DNA of 64,000 bases from positions 58,312,001 to 58,376,000 of the forward strand of contig NC_072893.1 in the NCBI RefSeq assembly GCF_027943255.1. Direction: 5' to 3'. The position numbers and the translations under genes are program-made. This DNA comes from Anastrepha obliqua (taxonomy: Eukaryota; Arthropoda; Insecta; Diptera; Tephritidae). Shown piece after piece: positions 10,745 to 21,946 of this stretch (the stretch's first letter is position 1; the number at the start of each line of letters is the position of its first letter). The notes beneath the pieces are model-generated. The model worked only from the letters and a program-made list of their open reading frames with translations. It was not told the DNA's origin and did not search any database.

Positions 10745-11540
10745 GTCGTTGTTGTTGTTGTAGCAGTTTACTAAGTCCTGCTAGGTACGGTGAAGTCACC
10801 GACCGTGATCGTCAATCACATCTAACGGTAGGCACAGCAAACATGCTGCTTCGACAGGGTGGATCCAAAGAGAAAGACGTGTTGAATGCGTACGTTTAAT
10901 GGGTCACGTTAATTTATGGTTATATCATGCGGTGTACTTTCACATGCATGACATTTGTTGAGTATGCAGTGGTCGATTCTGGCTAGGCAGGTGTTCAACT
11001 TCCTACAGTTTCCGTTACGTAATTGCTTTAGCAACGCGGATCTTACGTGGGAGCTGAAGGTGTTCGTGTGTAATAGGTAGTATTGGGGCTTCGATGACGG
11101 TGGTGAGGAACTCCCGATCAATATCGTTTATAACCAGCCCGTATACTGGGAGGTCCAGTGGATGTGAAGTCGTGGATCTCGCCAGTCAAGTCATGGAGAT
11201 ATTTCCTGATGCGCCTAGGAGGAGGCTCAACCTCCATCAGAAACTGCTTACTCAGCACAGTGAAATGCTCCTTAACAAAGAGCGTAGATGCCTTACATTG
11301 TAGATGTTGAAGGCGAAGTTCTCGAGAGATCTCTTATCCCTCCTTAGAGCAATATTTTTACAGTATTGTCGGTACTTGTTGCGGCTTTGCACTTTAGTGG
11401 CAAACGCAGTGCTGGCGCAGATAAGGACAGCAAACTGTCGAAAGTCACGTACAGTCGGTATTGGTATGTCATCGACTTTAACCATCAGTGAAATTTTGAT
11501 TACCTTCATTCTGGTCGTAGATAAGGTCGCGTGGGTTTAG
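10745..11540 (-). pseudogene. Non-LTR retrotransposon C-terminus and 3' end (Jockey/R1-like)
   Basis: Minus-strand frames read KVDDIPIPTVRDFRQF and STAFATKVQSRNKYR near 11400-11500. The C-terminal zinc-type block NTCLARIDHCILNKCHACES follows near 10960-11000. After a frameshift, WIHPVEAACLLCLPLDVIDD appears near 10810-10860, which matches the LWTNPVE-A-FLGLP-D end of LINE proteins. The 3' end runs to a CTACAACAACAACAAC tail at 10745-10760. Several stops break the frame. The reverse-transcriptase core is not visible, and clade placement is tentative. Confidence 0.6.
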
Positions 11541-12340
11541 TAGAGGAAAATTAGAGATTCCTTGCAATGAAGAAAGGAGAAAATGTGGAGAAGTAATCGT
11601 TAACTTTTGAACACAAGCCATAGATGTTATTTGGCCCTTGAGGTACGATTAGCTAAAACTTTATTTAACTTAAGATCTTAAGAAACTGTAGATTTTAGAT
11701 TCTAAAGTTTCAGTCTTACGTAAAATGAGAGCGGCGAGCGGGCTTGCATGTCTTCGAATTCATAATTCTTACAAAGAAATTTATGCGGCAATTATTTCCT
11801 AAAATAATTTATTTGGTGTTTTATTAAAGGACTCAAACTATTAAGCAGATGTAATAGAAAATATAAAAATCAAACATTGGCATATTAAGTTATTATTGCC
11901 AATTTCTTAACTTAAGTAATGCCTTTACTAACGGAGTTTTTTTGGGCATTCAAATCGGTGTGTGCTATTCTTTCGAAGCCAAAAAAAACTTAGGCTTTTT
12001 GGTAGATCCGACCATGTCAACTTTTGTGCATACAAAATCCTGATCGTCGGAAGCTTAATTTTTTGGTTTCATCTAAAGAAACTAGCAGCGAAAAACCGTT
12101 GTGTGACCCACACGGCTTTTGGAGAATGTGAATCATCTTTTTCAATTTGAGAATTTTAATTTAGACGGTTCAAAAGCGTTGATTTTGATACGACCCACAA
12201 AGATCGTGAGGGAAGGCCAATAATGCCTTATTGCGCGATGATTTTTTGGAGTGGCGCGATAAGTCATTTCATTGCATTTAAAGAACTGACTATCATGCGG
12301 GATCATTGAAGGCCCTGGAGAACGCGAAGTAAACCTCAAA
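11541..12340. other. Intron, mostly unassigned
   Basis: AT-rich. Bases 11960-12330 contain faint plus-strand similarity to decayed coding sequence that I cannot assign. Confidence 0.35.
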
Positions 12341-12384
12341 GATTGTTCAAGAATGTAAGAAGAAGCTTAATTCTGTCGCAAGAC

Positions 12385-12922
12385 AAAACAGGCTTGTACT
12401 TATATGGGTTCCGGGACACTCCGGTGTTGAAGGAAACGAATTGCCGACGAATTGGCCAAGCGTGGATCAGCGGTGCCCCTACAGAGGCCAGAGCCAATAA
12501 TAGGAATCAGTCCCGATTATGTAGGCAGCGATTATGTAGGCAATCTACATAAAGAGCGATGGTCCGGTCTGGAACGCTGCAGAACTTCAAAGTGTTTTGT
12601 GACAATTCCGAACAGAAAACTGTCAAACTTTCTACTAAAACTTAGAAGGAAAGATATTCGGTTGATGGTCGGTATCATTACAGGACACAACCCATGGGGT
12701 CAGCATATGACCACCATTGGAATCATCGAGAACCCGGTATGCCTGTCATGCTTGGAGGAGGCGGATAGCACTGAGCACTTTCTCTGTGAGTGTCCTGCCT
12801 TTGCTAGAGCACGGCTACGAGTATTGGGTTCCGATGTCATGAGAATGAGTAATATTCGTTCTCTAAAACTGGAGGATATTTACAGATTTGCCAAAAAATC
12901 TGGAAAAATCTCACAGGACTAA
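12385..12922 (+). pseudogene. Non-LTR retrotransposon RNase H tail with zinc-knuckle-like end
   Basis: VPGHSGVEGNE at about 12410-12440 is the RNase H block, followed after a one-frame shift by ADELAKRGSAV. The long frame 12452-12922 then gives the C-terminal part: RKLSNFLLKLRRKDIRLMVG, ITGHNPWGQHM, a C-x2-C-x7-H-x4-C arrangement (CLSCLEEADSTEHFLC), and LKLEDIYRFAKKSGKI before the TAA. A pyrimidine-rich 3' UTR follows to about 13090. It is a 5'-truncated copy, and the same tail occurs in a more decayed form at 21010-21490 on the other strand. Confidence 0.75.
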
Positions 12923-13090
12923 CTATCTCTATCTCTGTCTCTATTTTTTCCTATCTCTTTCTTTAATACTTTTCTCCTTCCCTACTTGACTATCTACCCC
13001 CTTTCCAGAGCTTTAAATACAATGGGCTCTTTAGCCTGAGTGTTTTAGGAGCCACCAAATCTCCTGGTACTCCTTGGCTCGACCTTTTCA

Positions 13091-14519
13091 AATTCAAATT
13101 CATTCAATCATGCGGGATAGGGGAAATCGGAAAAATTATTATTATTTCTAATAAGGAGCAGATGACTTTTCGCTACCTCATCGTTAAGAAGAATAAACTA
13201 AAATGTGATTGCATTAAATTTTATTCTATTTATTTTGCTAAATTATCGATAACTTATTAAGGCAATTCAAACTAATTCGGTTTCAAATTAAAAGCATAAC
13301 AAAACTAATTCGCTTAAATAATTATATTTAATATCATTATTATGCCTGTAAAGTACTTAGGTACAAATACAAAGTAGGCTTTTCAAAAATAGTGCAGCAC
13401 TGACTTTTATTATACTTCGGTTAGTAATTAATTTTCATTCATTAATAAAATCAATTACTGGTTGATTAGAAATTAAATCAAATAAATATCAAATAAATGT
13501 CAAGAGTACAAAATTCATAAATTTCACCAAAAATAATGCCCTGCCCCCCATTAAGCCACACTAACAAAAACCCCAGAGACGCTGCAATTAATTGCATTTG
13601 GTTTGACACCCAAAGGAATGTGGGTGCAAATAGAGTTGTGCGAGTGTATGTGCATGTGTGTGCATGTAAGTGGCTACTTGTTCACATATGTTTGTGTGGA
13701 ATGCATGTGCGCCATTGTGGTCAATTGAACGTGACAGCCAAAGTAATGGCAATAAATGAATTGCAGCCAACACGCGCTCGCTCACTCGGTAAATGATAAA
13801 TAACTATGTAGGACGTAGAGTAAATGCATAATTAATGAAAAATCATTACTTATTCAAAGCGATGCGTTTAAATAGTACGAGTGCATTCACGATTCGGAAT
13901 GAGGTTAATTCACAACAGCATGGGTACAAATTGATTTGTGGTCGGGAAGCGTGAAAGAGTGCGCCTCCAAAATTTAAAAAAAGAAGACTTCAAGTACACA
14001 ACATACACTGGTGCAGCAAAAATTTCTGTGAACTTGAAGTCAATTGTAAGCCATGTTTTGCGAGGCACATTGCATTGGATTCTACTGTAGGTGTCAATAT
14101 TCGTCAAAAAAAGTTCATTGACAGCCATGTATTTGGTGAAGATAATTGAGTGTTACAGGTTATCAAAATTAAGGTAAAATCGTTAAAATTCTCTACACTC
14201 TTTTGTTCCACTGCGCCAATATGGAAAGTATGATGTGCTATTTCTGACCCAACGAGCGCTTTCATGCCAATTGCTTTAAGTGTTCCGGATATTGTTGTAA
14301 ATTCTTCTAAATTTTGTATATATTTGTAGTGGTTTGAGTAGAACTAGAAGTAAACTAAAACAAAATTTAAGAAAATTTAATCATTTTGAACTCTTTTCTA
14401 TGTTAAAAATTATGGCATGGAGTTTCATAAATTTAAATATCTCCGATTCTTTTAATTCTTTTATATACTATACATATTTGATTTTCTCAAATTGGAAACG
14501 AAATTTTTTTTTTTCAAAA
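13091..14519. other. Intron, unassigned
   Basis: AT-rich, with a GT-rich patch at 13630-13720 (repeats of the TGTGTGCATG kind). No gene or mobile element is recognised. Confidence 0.4.
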
Positions 14520-15738
14520 TGTTCAGCAAATAAATTAAATTTTTATTTAAATCGATAGTACAATCCATATAATTTAATGTTTGAAGATTATTTCACGCAA
14601 ATGTTGACCGCGACTGCGCTTCAAATGGTCCATCCGCTTAGTCCAATTCTGGCATACTCTTTCCAATGTTTCAGCCGGTATCTCACATATAAATGCTTTA
14701 ATGTTGTCTTCCAATGCGTTGATTCAAGCAGGCTTGTCTGAATAGACATGAGCTTTAACATAGCCCCACAAAAAATAATCTAAAGGCGTTATATCGCACG
14801 ATCTGGGTGGCCAATTGACAAGTCCCGAACGTGAAATAAAATGTTCACCGAATTCGCCTTTCAACAAGTCCATTGTTATGCGTGTTGTGTAGCACCGTCA
14901 TGCAAGTCAAGCTCTTGCATTTTGGGCAAAAACAAGTGGGATATCATTTCACGGTAGCGCTCACCATTCACAGTTACGTTACGATTCGCAGCATCTTTGA
15001 AGAAGTACGACCCAATGATACCTCCAGCCCATAAACCGCACCAAACTGTGACCTTTTCTGGATACATTGGTAGCTCTTCTGCTAGCAATTCTTCTGGCTG
15101 ATCTTTACTCCAAAATCCACAATTCTGCTTATTTACGTACCCATTGATCCAAAAATGAGCTTCCTCGTTGAACACAATTTTTCGATAGAAAAGTGGATCT
15201 TCGGCCAACTTTCCAGGAGCCTATTCACCAAAAATGTTGCGTTGCGGTAGGTCGTTCGCCTTCAATTCTTGCACCAGCTGTATTTTGAAAGGCTTCACAC
15301 CTAAAATTTTCCACGTTGTTGAGTAACAGAGGCCCAATTGCTGCGAACGGCGACGAATCGATAATTGATGGTCATCATTAACTTTAACCGATACAGCTGC
15401 GATAGTTTCCCCAGTTCGCACTCTACGTAAGAGTGTTGGTGGTTCGATGTCTAATAATGTAAATTTGGTTCTAAATTTAGTCATAATAGCTCGAATAGCC
15501 GCTTCAGTGGGCCGATTAAACTGATCATAAAATGGAAGAAGCGCGCGATAAACTTTCTTAACAGAACACCCATTTTTATAATAAAATTCAATGATTTGCA
15601 AGCGTTGTTCGTTTGTAAGACGATTCATGGTTAAATTATAGACCAAACTAAAGATGTTTTACAGTGAAACAAAACACGAAACGTGCGTCAGCTGTTTAAA
15701 CCAACTGTTTAAAAAGATAATAGCTAAAAAAACACCCG
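14520..15738 (-). mobile_element. D,D41D-type mariner element, decayed, 3' terminus lost
   Basis: On the minus strand the element begins at about 15738 with CGGGTGTTTTTTTAGCTATT, a terminus of the same type as the one that starts the neighbouring element at 15793. The transposase gene (14600-15628) follows. The expected inverted repeat is not found near 14520, so the 3' end is truncated or diverged. The interior keeps the usual order of this element type. Confidence 0.7.
14600..15628 (-). pseudogene. Transposase of the D,D41D-type mariner
   Basis: ATG at 15626-15628 starts MNRLTNEQRLQIIEFYYKNG. A helix-turn-helix N-terminus is followed by RRSQQLGLCYSTTWKIL. One in-frame TAG (Trp codon changed) interrupts at about 15215. 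The first catalytic block reads FNEEAHF where the family has S-D-E-A-H-F, so the first Asp is now Glu. VTVNGERYREM is intact. HDGATQH keeps the second Asp, and a small deletion then shifts the frame near 14880. NWPPRSCDITPLDYFLWGY keeps the third Asp. From related sequences the second-to-third Asp spacing is 41; here it is shortened by the deletion. Confidence 0.75.
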
Positions 15739-15792
15739 TTGGTAAACATAGCGACGCTTCAAACGATTTGCAAACGAACGTGATACCCTGTA

Positions 15793-16330
15793 CCGGATGT
15801 TTTTTAGCTGCATGAGAACTATCGATATCAATAACTATACTATCGATATCAATAACTATTTTTGTCAGCTGAGAATGACAAACTGTATTAACATTTCTGT
15901 GCACAAGTCATCGTGAATCGTTTAACGCCAAAACAACGATTTCAAATTGTGGAAATTCACTTAAAAAAAGCTGTTTCCATAGTTCATAGAGCACTTCGTC
16001 CATTTGACGCGAAGGTTATATACTGGCGGCCTCATCGGCCCTTATTTCTTTTGAAATGAGGAAGCAGCTGCCGTTGAGATGAATGGCGAACGCTGTCAGA
16101 AATTAATCAGCTAAACATCGACCACAGGTGGTTACAACAAGACGACGCAACTTGCCATACAGTGGGTGCAACAATCGATTTACTGCAATATTCAAGCAAC
16201 CATTGACGCCATACGGCCAGATTTATTGGAAAAAATAGTCAAACATTTGACTGATCGAATGAACCATGCAACTCGTACCCACGGTGGACATATGCCGGAT
16301 GTTATATTCAAAAAATAAATGAAATAAAAT
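15793..16330 (+). mobile_element. D,D41D-type mariner remnant with large internal deletions
   Basis: CCGGATGTTTTTTAGCTGCA at 15793 matches the terminus of the neighbouring minus-strand element. A start-region frame (VNRLTPKQRFQIVEIHLKK) begins near 15913. After a deletion, WRPHRPLF and then WLQQDDATCHT (second-Asp block, near 16132-16165) appear. The tail keeps HGGHMPDVIFKK before the stop at about 16318. The first-Asp region is missing. The two 5' ends face away from each other across about 55 bp. Confidence 0.65.
15820..15848. promoter_or_regulatory. Two TATCGATA octamers in a direct repeat
   Basis: TATCGATA occurs at 15820-15827 and 15841-15848 within a duplicated CTATCGATATCAATAACTAT unit, inside the 5' end of the mariner remnant. 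In Drosophila TATCGATA is the DRE bound by DREF, and its CGATA core is also recognised by BEAF-32. Binding here is inference. Confidence 0.4.
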
Positions 16331-16517
16331 TATCTACCGGACTATAAAAGAAAAAAGTTTATTCCAACAATATTCCTGCTTCGTATCATAATTTTATGTT
16401 CTCAGGGTTTAAACACCACCAGGGTTTAAAACACCCGATACGAGTGCGTATGCTATTGCTTCGTAGGAGCAGTATTTTACAATAATTTTTGACTGGTTCG
16501 TTGCACGTATTTAAATA

Positions 16518-16969
16518 AAGGGTTTTCCAATAACAGGTGTTATTGGTGAATGTATTGCGCTATCGAGAGATGATTAACGATTTTTTATGGCCGAAATTGG
16601 ATGGTATTGATCTGGACAACGTTTATTTTCAACAAGGCGGCGCTAACTGCCACACAAGCAACGAAGCCATTGATCTTTTACGGGAAAAGATTCCGGACCG
16701 TGTTATCTCTCGAAGACGTGATCACAATTTGCCACCGAGATCTTGTGATTTAACACCTTGTCACTTTTTTCTTTGGGGCCCCCAACAGCCCAGGGTCGAT
16801 TCAAGAAATTATGGAAAATTTCATGAAAAGGATATTGTCCTGTAAGCGTGGTCGTGGTGGTCATTTGCCTGATGTTATTTTCCACTATTAACGGCATACC
16901 TTCCTCTTTATAATGAAATAACCTCCGATCATTTATATTAAAAAATAGCATTCTGTTTGGAAAACCCTT
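16518..16969 (+). mobile_element. Short D,D41D-type mariner with inverted ends and dead transposase
   Basis: It is bounded by AAGGGTTTTCCAA at 16518 and TTGGAAAACCCTT ending at about 16969. The frame 16537-16845 starts inside the catalytic domain (VLRYREMINDFLWPKL). The second catalytic Asp is now Gly (GGC, 16636-16638, in FQQGGANCH). The third is now His (CAC, 16762-16764, in TPCHFFLWG). The two codons are 42 apart, giving the 41-residue spacing. The N-terminal half and the first Asp are deleted. A HGGHLPDVIFHY-like end follows in another frame. It cannot be catalytic, though its ends might be moved in trans. Confidence 0.75.
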
Positions 16970-17599
16970 ATCTATGTAATAAATTAAAAAGAAAAAAATA
17001 TGAAAATGGTAAAAAGAACAGAAGATATTTCATTGTAACAAAAATATTTATATACATTTTTATTTTGTCAGTTTTGTCAATTTACTTTTTATTATACTCA
17101 AGTCTACAGGAGCCATTCCAATGTAATATACATAACTTTTTAATGAATTTACAATGTGGCCTTATTGATTGGTTGAATTTCTTTTGTCATTGCAAGTACG
17201 ATTGCATTGATTTGTTGTACAACATACAGATGCAAAACTTGCAAAGCCGTAAAAACTATTTACAGACATATATACATATATCTCACATTCGTAAATGCAT
17301 ATGTATGTATTGATTCATATAAATGCACGTAATTGTCTCTTGGCAATATTATTGTCCATTATAATTTCCTCTGCAACGACCACCACATCCAAACCAGACA
17401 AATACCACGAACACAAATACTGCACCAAAACCGCAATCATAATGAATTAATTAGATGTCGGAAATTGACTATTAGTGGGACATAGTTTCTTATGCATTAT
17501 GATTTACGTAAGACCAAGTGCACATTTTATAGGGTGCACAATCTTTTATGCCGGTATGTGAATGTTCTTTAAAAAGTATAATAATAAATTAAAAAACAA
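16970..17599. other. Intron, unassigned
   Basis: AT-rich, nothing recognised. Confidence 0.4.
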
Positions 17600-17990
17600 C
17601 AAAAAACCGATTTTCATACATGAGTATTTTTTTTATCTTGGGCCAGTTCATTCGGATCAGCTTTTGAATACAGCAGCAATGTACTGGCCGCCGTTGCTGG
17701 TCAAATGAAAAATGTGCCCTTTTCGCTGCGTTTTTCATCACTTTTTCGAGCATCTTCGGTGGTACAGCAATTATTTCGGCACGAATGTTCGTCTTCAGGT
17801 CGTCAATGGTCTGAAGCTTGTTGGTCTTCATTTCACATTTCATAGTCCCACAAAAAGTAGTCCGGTGAGAATAAATCTGAAGGTATAGTTGGCCAGTTAT
17901 TGCCGCGATTTATTGACCGTATGACCATCGGTAATATGCTCGGTGAGCTAACAAAATTTAATGACTTTTTTCAATGTACAACAACACTTT
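17600..17990 (-). pseudogene. Tc1/mariner-superfamily transposase, C-terminal fragment
   Basis: The minus strand reads SDLFSPDYFLWDYEM near 17840-17890, the third-Asp block of this superfamily. KTNKLQTIDDLKTNIRAEI, PPKMLEKVMKNAAKRAHF and a degenerate GRH-like tail follow. Several short deletions break the frame. The N-terminus and first two Asp blocks are missing. Confidence 0.65.
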
Positions 17991-20589
17991 TTCGACGCAG
18001 TGGTTTGGTGTGATTCATGGTAAAAATTGGACTGTATTAATGTATTAAATGTCAAATATATTCAATATTTATAAACAGATATTAAAGATAGTGCACCCAT
18101 TAAAAAATAATGTAAAATATTTAAAGAGATATAGATGCAAACTGTTTTAGTAAGTATAGGTCCGGAAACTAACGAAAAGTTTTGAATAATTATTTCCAAT
18201 AGTTTGTTTATTCTTTAGTTACAAGCAAACAAAACAAACAAATAAAAAAAGAACAAAGTTGCTTAAGATGTTCAAAGCGACCTACTTCCATTCCCAAAAC
18301 AGGCGCTACATCTTTGGCTGAAGGACGTTTGAACTCTTTCTGAAACCCACTCAGTGTCTTGGATTAGTTATATTTTTTAATTAATTCGTAGATGCAGTTA
18401 TTCAAGGCTATTTACAGGATTGCCAAAACTATCAAAGGAAATTTTGAGGATTAAATCAGGAGATCTTGCAGATGAAGACTCCTACCTATCCACGTAGACA
18501 AATTTGATCTGAATGGCATCTAACGGCAAATGAAAACTGAACTAGAACCACATTTGCCTTTGGTTCAAAATAATTTCGTTCAAAAGATTAACCATTGTGT
18601 ACGGCAGAAATAGTAGGTAAGCAGCACCTGGTAATCAGTTTGATAAAACATCTGGAAAACATTAAAGGAAAAAGAGTCTTATGCCCAGACTTCATTAGGA
18701 TATGAGCCTTTTTGTGGGCCCAAACATGCGTATTGTGAAACTGAATAGCTCCGTTTCAACAGTCAGAAGGCGGAAACGCCTGAACGAAGTAGCGGCAAAA
18801 ATTGAACACTCTTGATGAAGTCAAAGGAGCTATAATTGCTACCTCCGCCGATATTTTCAGCGTAGTCGCTCTTAGATTATGCTCTACCCGTGCTGAAATT
18901 CCATCTTCTGCTCCAAGAGTAGATATCATCTAAACATATTTATAATGATCTACACTCATCCCCGACTTCTTGAAGAAATCATGCAAAACAAAACCATGTA
19001 AAACGAGGCACAGAGTGCATACAAAGTAGAGGGATATGTTCAATAAGCCTGAAGTGTAAATCAATCTAAAGAAGACAATACAAAAGTCGTAGATATGTTC
19101 ATTATACCCGTGCAAAATGAAATAAGAATTGATTCAGAATGTGTATTTTTTTAAGTTTTCAAATCATCCCTTGCTTGCACTAAATCCTGTAGTAGATGGG
19201 GTTTGTTGCTTTTCTTTTAAAGAGCTAAAAATGTTAAGCGCTTTGTATATTATCGAATTACAATCAACCGATGCTTTTTTTACTATTCTCCTCTATCCAA
19301 AATACTAGAGTTTTTTCTACTGCTTCTATTAAATCATCTCGATGCTATGTGGAAAATTAAAGTGGTTCCCCTGGCTACACTTTTCCGAATGGAAGCTTCC
19401 ATTCACTTTATTATTTTAAAAGTCGCCTCATTCATTTCTATTCTTTTGCTACGAATCTTGAGCCTTCTCCAGATTTTAGTTTATGTGAAAAATTTAATTT
19501 TTTTCCAAACGCTACAGTTTTCCTTTCCTTGGATTTTCTTTTTGTCGACGTTATAGGGCTCTAATAAAGTTGAAGCACTATTACGAAGTAAATTTTTAAA
19601 ACTAAAAACAGATTTTTTTCACCTGTTATTAGAATTCAATCAAAACGTTCTCAAACGGAAATCGTGTAATTCGAGTACCGTGCAAATCGAGGGACTGGAG
19701 TATTGCTTCGTAAGCAATAATAATACCTTTTTGGCAGTTCCGTGGGGAGAGAGGTAGAAAGTGGAGAGGTGTTTAGTCCGAAGGTGTAGCTAAGAGGCTT
19801 GATGTCATGCATACAGCTATGTCGGTATAGCAGTTCGTCCTCATGGGCGGAATCCCAAAAACAAAACAAAGCAAATTCGGGGATTTGGATATGTTGCAAC
19901 ATAAAGCGGGAGCAATAAACAGCAAATAACAAAAGAACTAAAAAGCTATAAAAACTTGCAATATCTCTATAATGACTTTTGTGCTTATTTTTGTCCATCC
20001 TATTATCTCCTTAAATATTTTATATTTTTTCGGCTCATGATTTTCGGTCGCGCCGTAGTGCGGGTGTAATTGAGAGAGATGTTGAAGAATTGTTGCGAGT
20101 TATTTAGAAATCCTTCACATCATAGTTGTAATAGATTTTGTAAAGTTCAATGGTCATCTTACGTAAGCCTGTTCGTCACATCTGTTGGTCAATCTATATT
20201 TTTTTGAAGACTCCCATTAACCAGACAAATATCTCTGACGCTTGCTATAAAAGGACCGGAGGACACTCCAAGTGTATAGTTGCAAATGCACGTGCAAGTG
20301 TATAGGTAGAAATGGTCATAATCAGAAGATTTTCTTTTCCGAAACTTTTTTTTTTGCTTTTTCTTTAGAAGTTCTTTTTAAGTGGTGTATTCCAAGCTCA
20401 GCTCAGTATGGGAATATAAAATTTTATCGCACGCCGTTTTCTCGTGCATGCTTTAGCTTTTTCCCGTACTTATGTCCTATACAAATTGAACTTATACTGC
20501 GTGATTTTTCAACATACTTTGAGTTTAGATGGAAATGATTCTACTTTTTATTGTATTAGAAATAGTAAGTTTTGACAATTATAAATGTA
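17991..20589. other. Intron, unassigned
   Basis: No recognisable coding domain. GC-richer patches at 18280-18900 and 19670-19880 look like old repeat sequence, but I cannot assign a family. Confidence 0.35.
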
Positions 20590-20960
20590 AAATTCTATCC
20601 AACAGATCTCTCCGCCGACCACGGTTACAGATGCTGATTATTTCTTCAACATTTTCAATCACTTCGTAGCAAATTGCGGGTCATTTTCGTAAATCCGCCA
20701 TGAATTTTGACGTTTTAAAGCTTCAATCGATTTGTTTGACTAGGGATAGTTCTGTCTGTAATATATTTCCCCAAAAAAAGTCTAGTGGTGTTTAGTCGCA
20801 TGATCGAGACGCCTAATTAACAATTGAATTTCATGAAATTATGCGGTCGGGAAATTCATTTAGCAAAAAGCCCATTGATTCGATAGTTGTGTAACATATG
20901 TATGGCACCATCCTGTTGAAACCACATGCCATGTGATATGGCATATCTCCTCAAAATAGT
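20590..20960 (-). pseudogene. Mariner-type transposase, C-terminal fragment
   Basis: Minus-strand frames read TTIESMGFLLNEFPDRIIS, then RSCD-TPLDFF (third-Asp block), then a C-terminus with IENVEEIISICNRG and RRDLLD. The QQDGAT block is eroded to a form without its Asp. The PPRSCDLTPLDFFLWG style is that of the D,D41D-type elements at 14.5-17 kb, but the spacing cannot be measured because of frameshifts. Confidence 0.55.
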
Positions 20961-21009
20961 TGATGAATGAAATTTGAAAAAGGCGAGCACCGAAAGATTG
21001 GTAATTCCT

Positions 21010-21490
21010 AAAATACTCAGGCTAAAAAGCCCATTGTACTCAAAGCTCTGAAAAAATACTCTAATTGGAAAGAACGAAAACTACTAATTCTCATAACATC
21101 GGAACCCAAAACTCATAGTGTTGCTCTAGCAAAGGCATGACACTTACAGAAAAAATGCTCAGTGTTATCCGCCTTCTAGTAAAACAGGTAAAAACAGGCA
21201 AATCGTGACCTGTAATACCGACCATTCACAAACGTCTTTTCTTCCAAGTTTTAGAAGAAAATTTAATAGTTTTCTCTTCGGGCTTGTCACAAAACACTTT
21301 GCAGTTCTGCAGCATTCTAGACAGGACCAACGCTTCTTTTGTAGTACATAATACATCCAATTCATAATTCCTGTAGAACTGATTCCGATTATTGCCTCTG
21401 GTTTCTATGGGGTAACCGCTAATCCGCAGTTGGCCAATTCATCGGCAATTTCATTTCCTAATAGTCCATAATTCCGTTGTTAACATCATT
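21010..21490 (-). pseudogene. Non-LTR retrotransposon RNase H tail, decayed
   Basis: On the minus strand GNEIADELAN lies near 21420-21455. CFVTSPKRKLLNFLLKLGRKD lies near 21235-21300, followed by broken remains of the cysteine block and SFGSDVMRI near 21100. The 3' UTR keeps GGGCTTTTTAGCCTGAGT. It matches the better preserved copy at 12385-12922 in order and wording. Confidence 0.65.
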
Positions 21491-21774
21491 CGATACTGGA
21501 ATCTATTGAGAACATGGAGAAGTTGACGAATTCGGGCGTTTTTCAACACCGCGGGCAAATTTTGAAAAAGAAATGCCCATTTTGCGCACGGGGAAGTGCA
21601 AACTGGCACAAATTTTTTCGGAAGTCTTCCCTACATCTTGACGCAATATTAAGAGCATTAAACAAACAAAAAGTTAGCTTAAGCTTTATTGATTTTATAT
21701 ACTTATAGTTTCAAAAACAGGTAAAAAAGTCGTCCTATTGTGGCTTTTTTCACCACATTAGCCCCTCTACTTAC

Positions 21775-21946
21775 ATTCATAAGCGCTTCGATGTTGTTTA
21801 TGCACTTGTTGTTGTTGTTGATGCCTATATTGTTGCTGTTGTTGGTGCACGGGTTGCATGGGTTGCTGGGGCGCGCCTAGTTGATTTTTACGTTGCGACG
21901 AACGTACATTCATTAAATATTTCGAGAGGTTAGGTGGTGGCACCAT
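21775..21946 (-). CDS. Alternative first coding exon of the host gene
   Basis: ATG at 21944-21946 in a good fly context (CCCAAAATGG) opens 57 codons: MVPPPNLSKYLMNVRSSQRK, then a Gln/His-rich segment, ending RSAYE plus one base before a GTAAGT donor at 21774-21769. The exon leaves in phase 1, which fits the phase-1 acceptor of exon 8626-8723 (joined codon TAC, Tyr). An intron of about 13 kb would separate them. Its position, own start codon and a less AT-rich upstream region suggest a second promoter giving a short isoform. The sequence was not recognised from a named protein. Confidence 0.65.
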
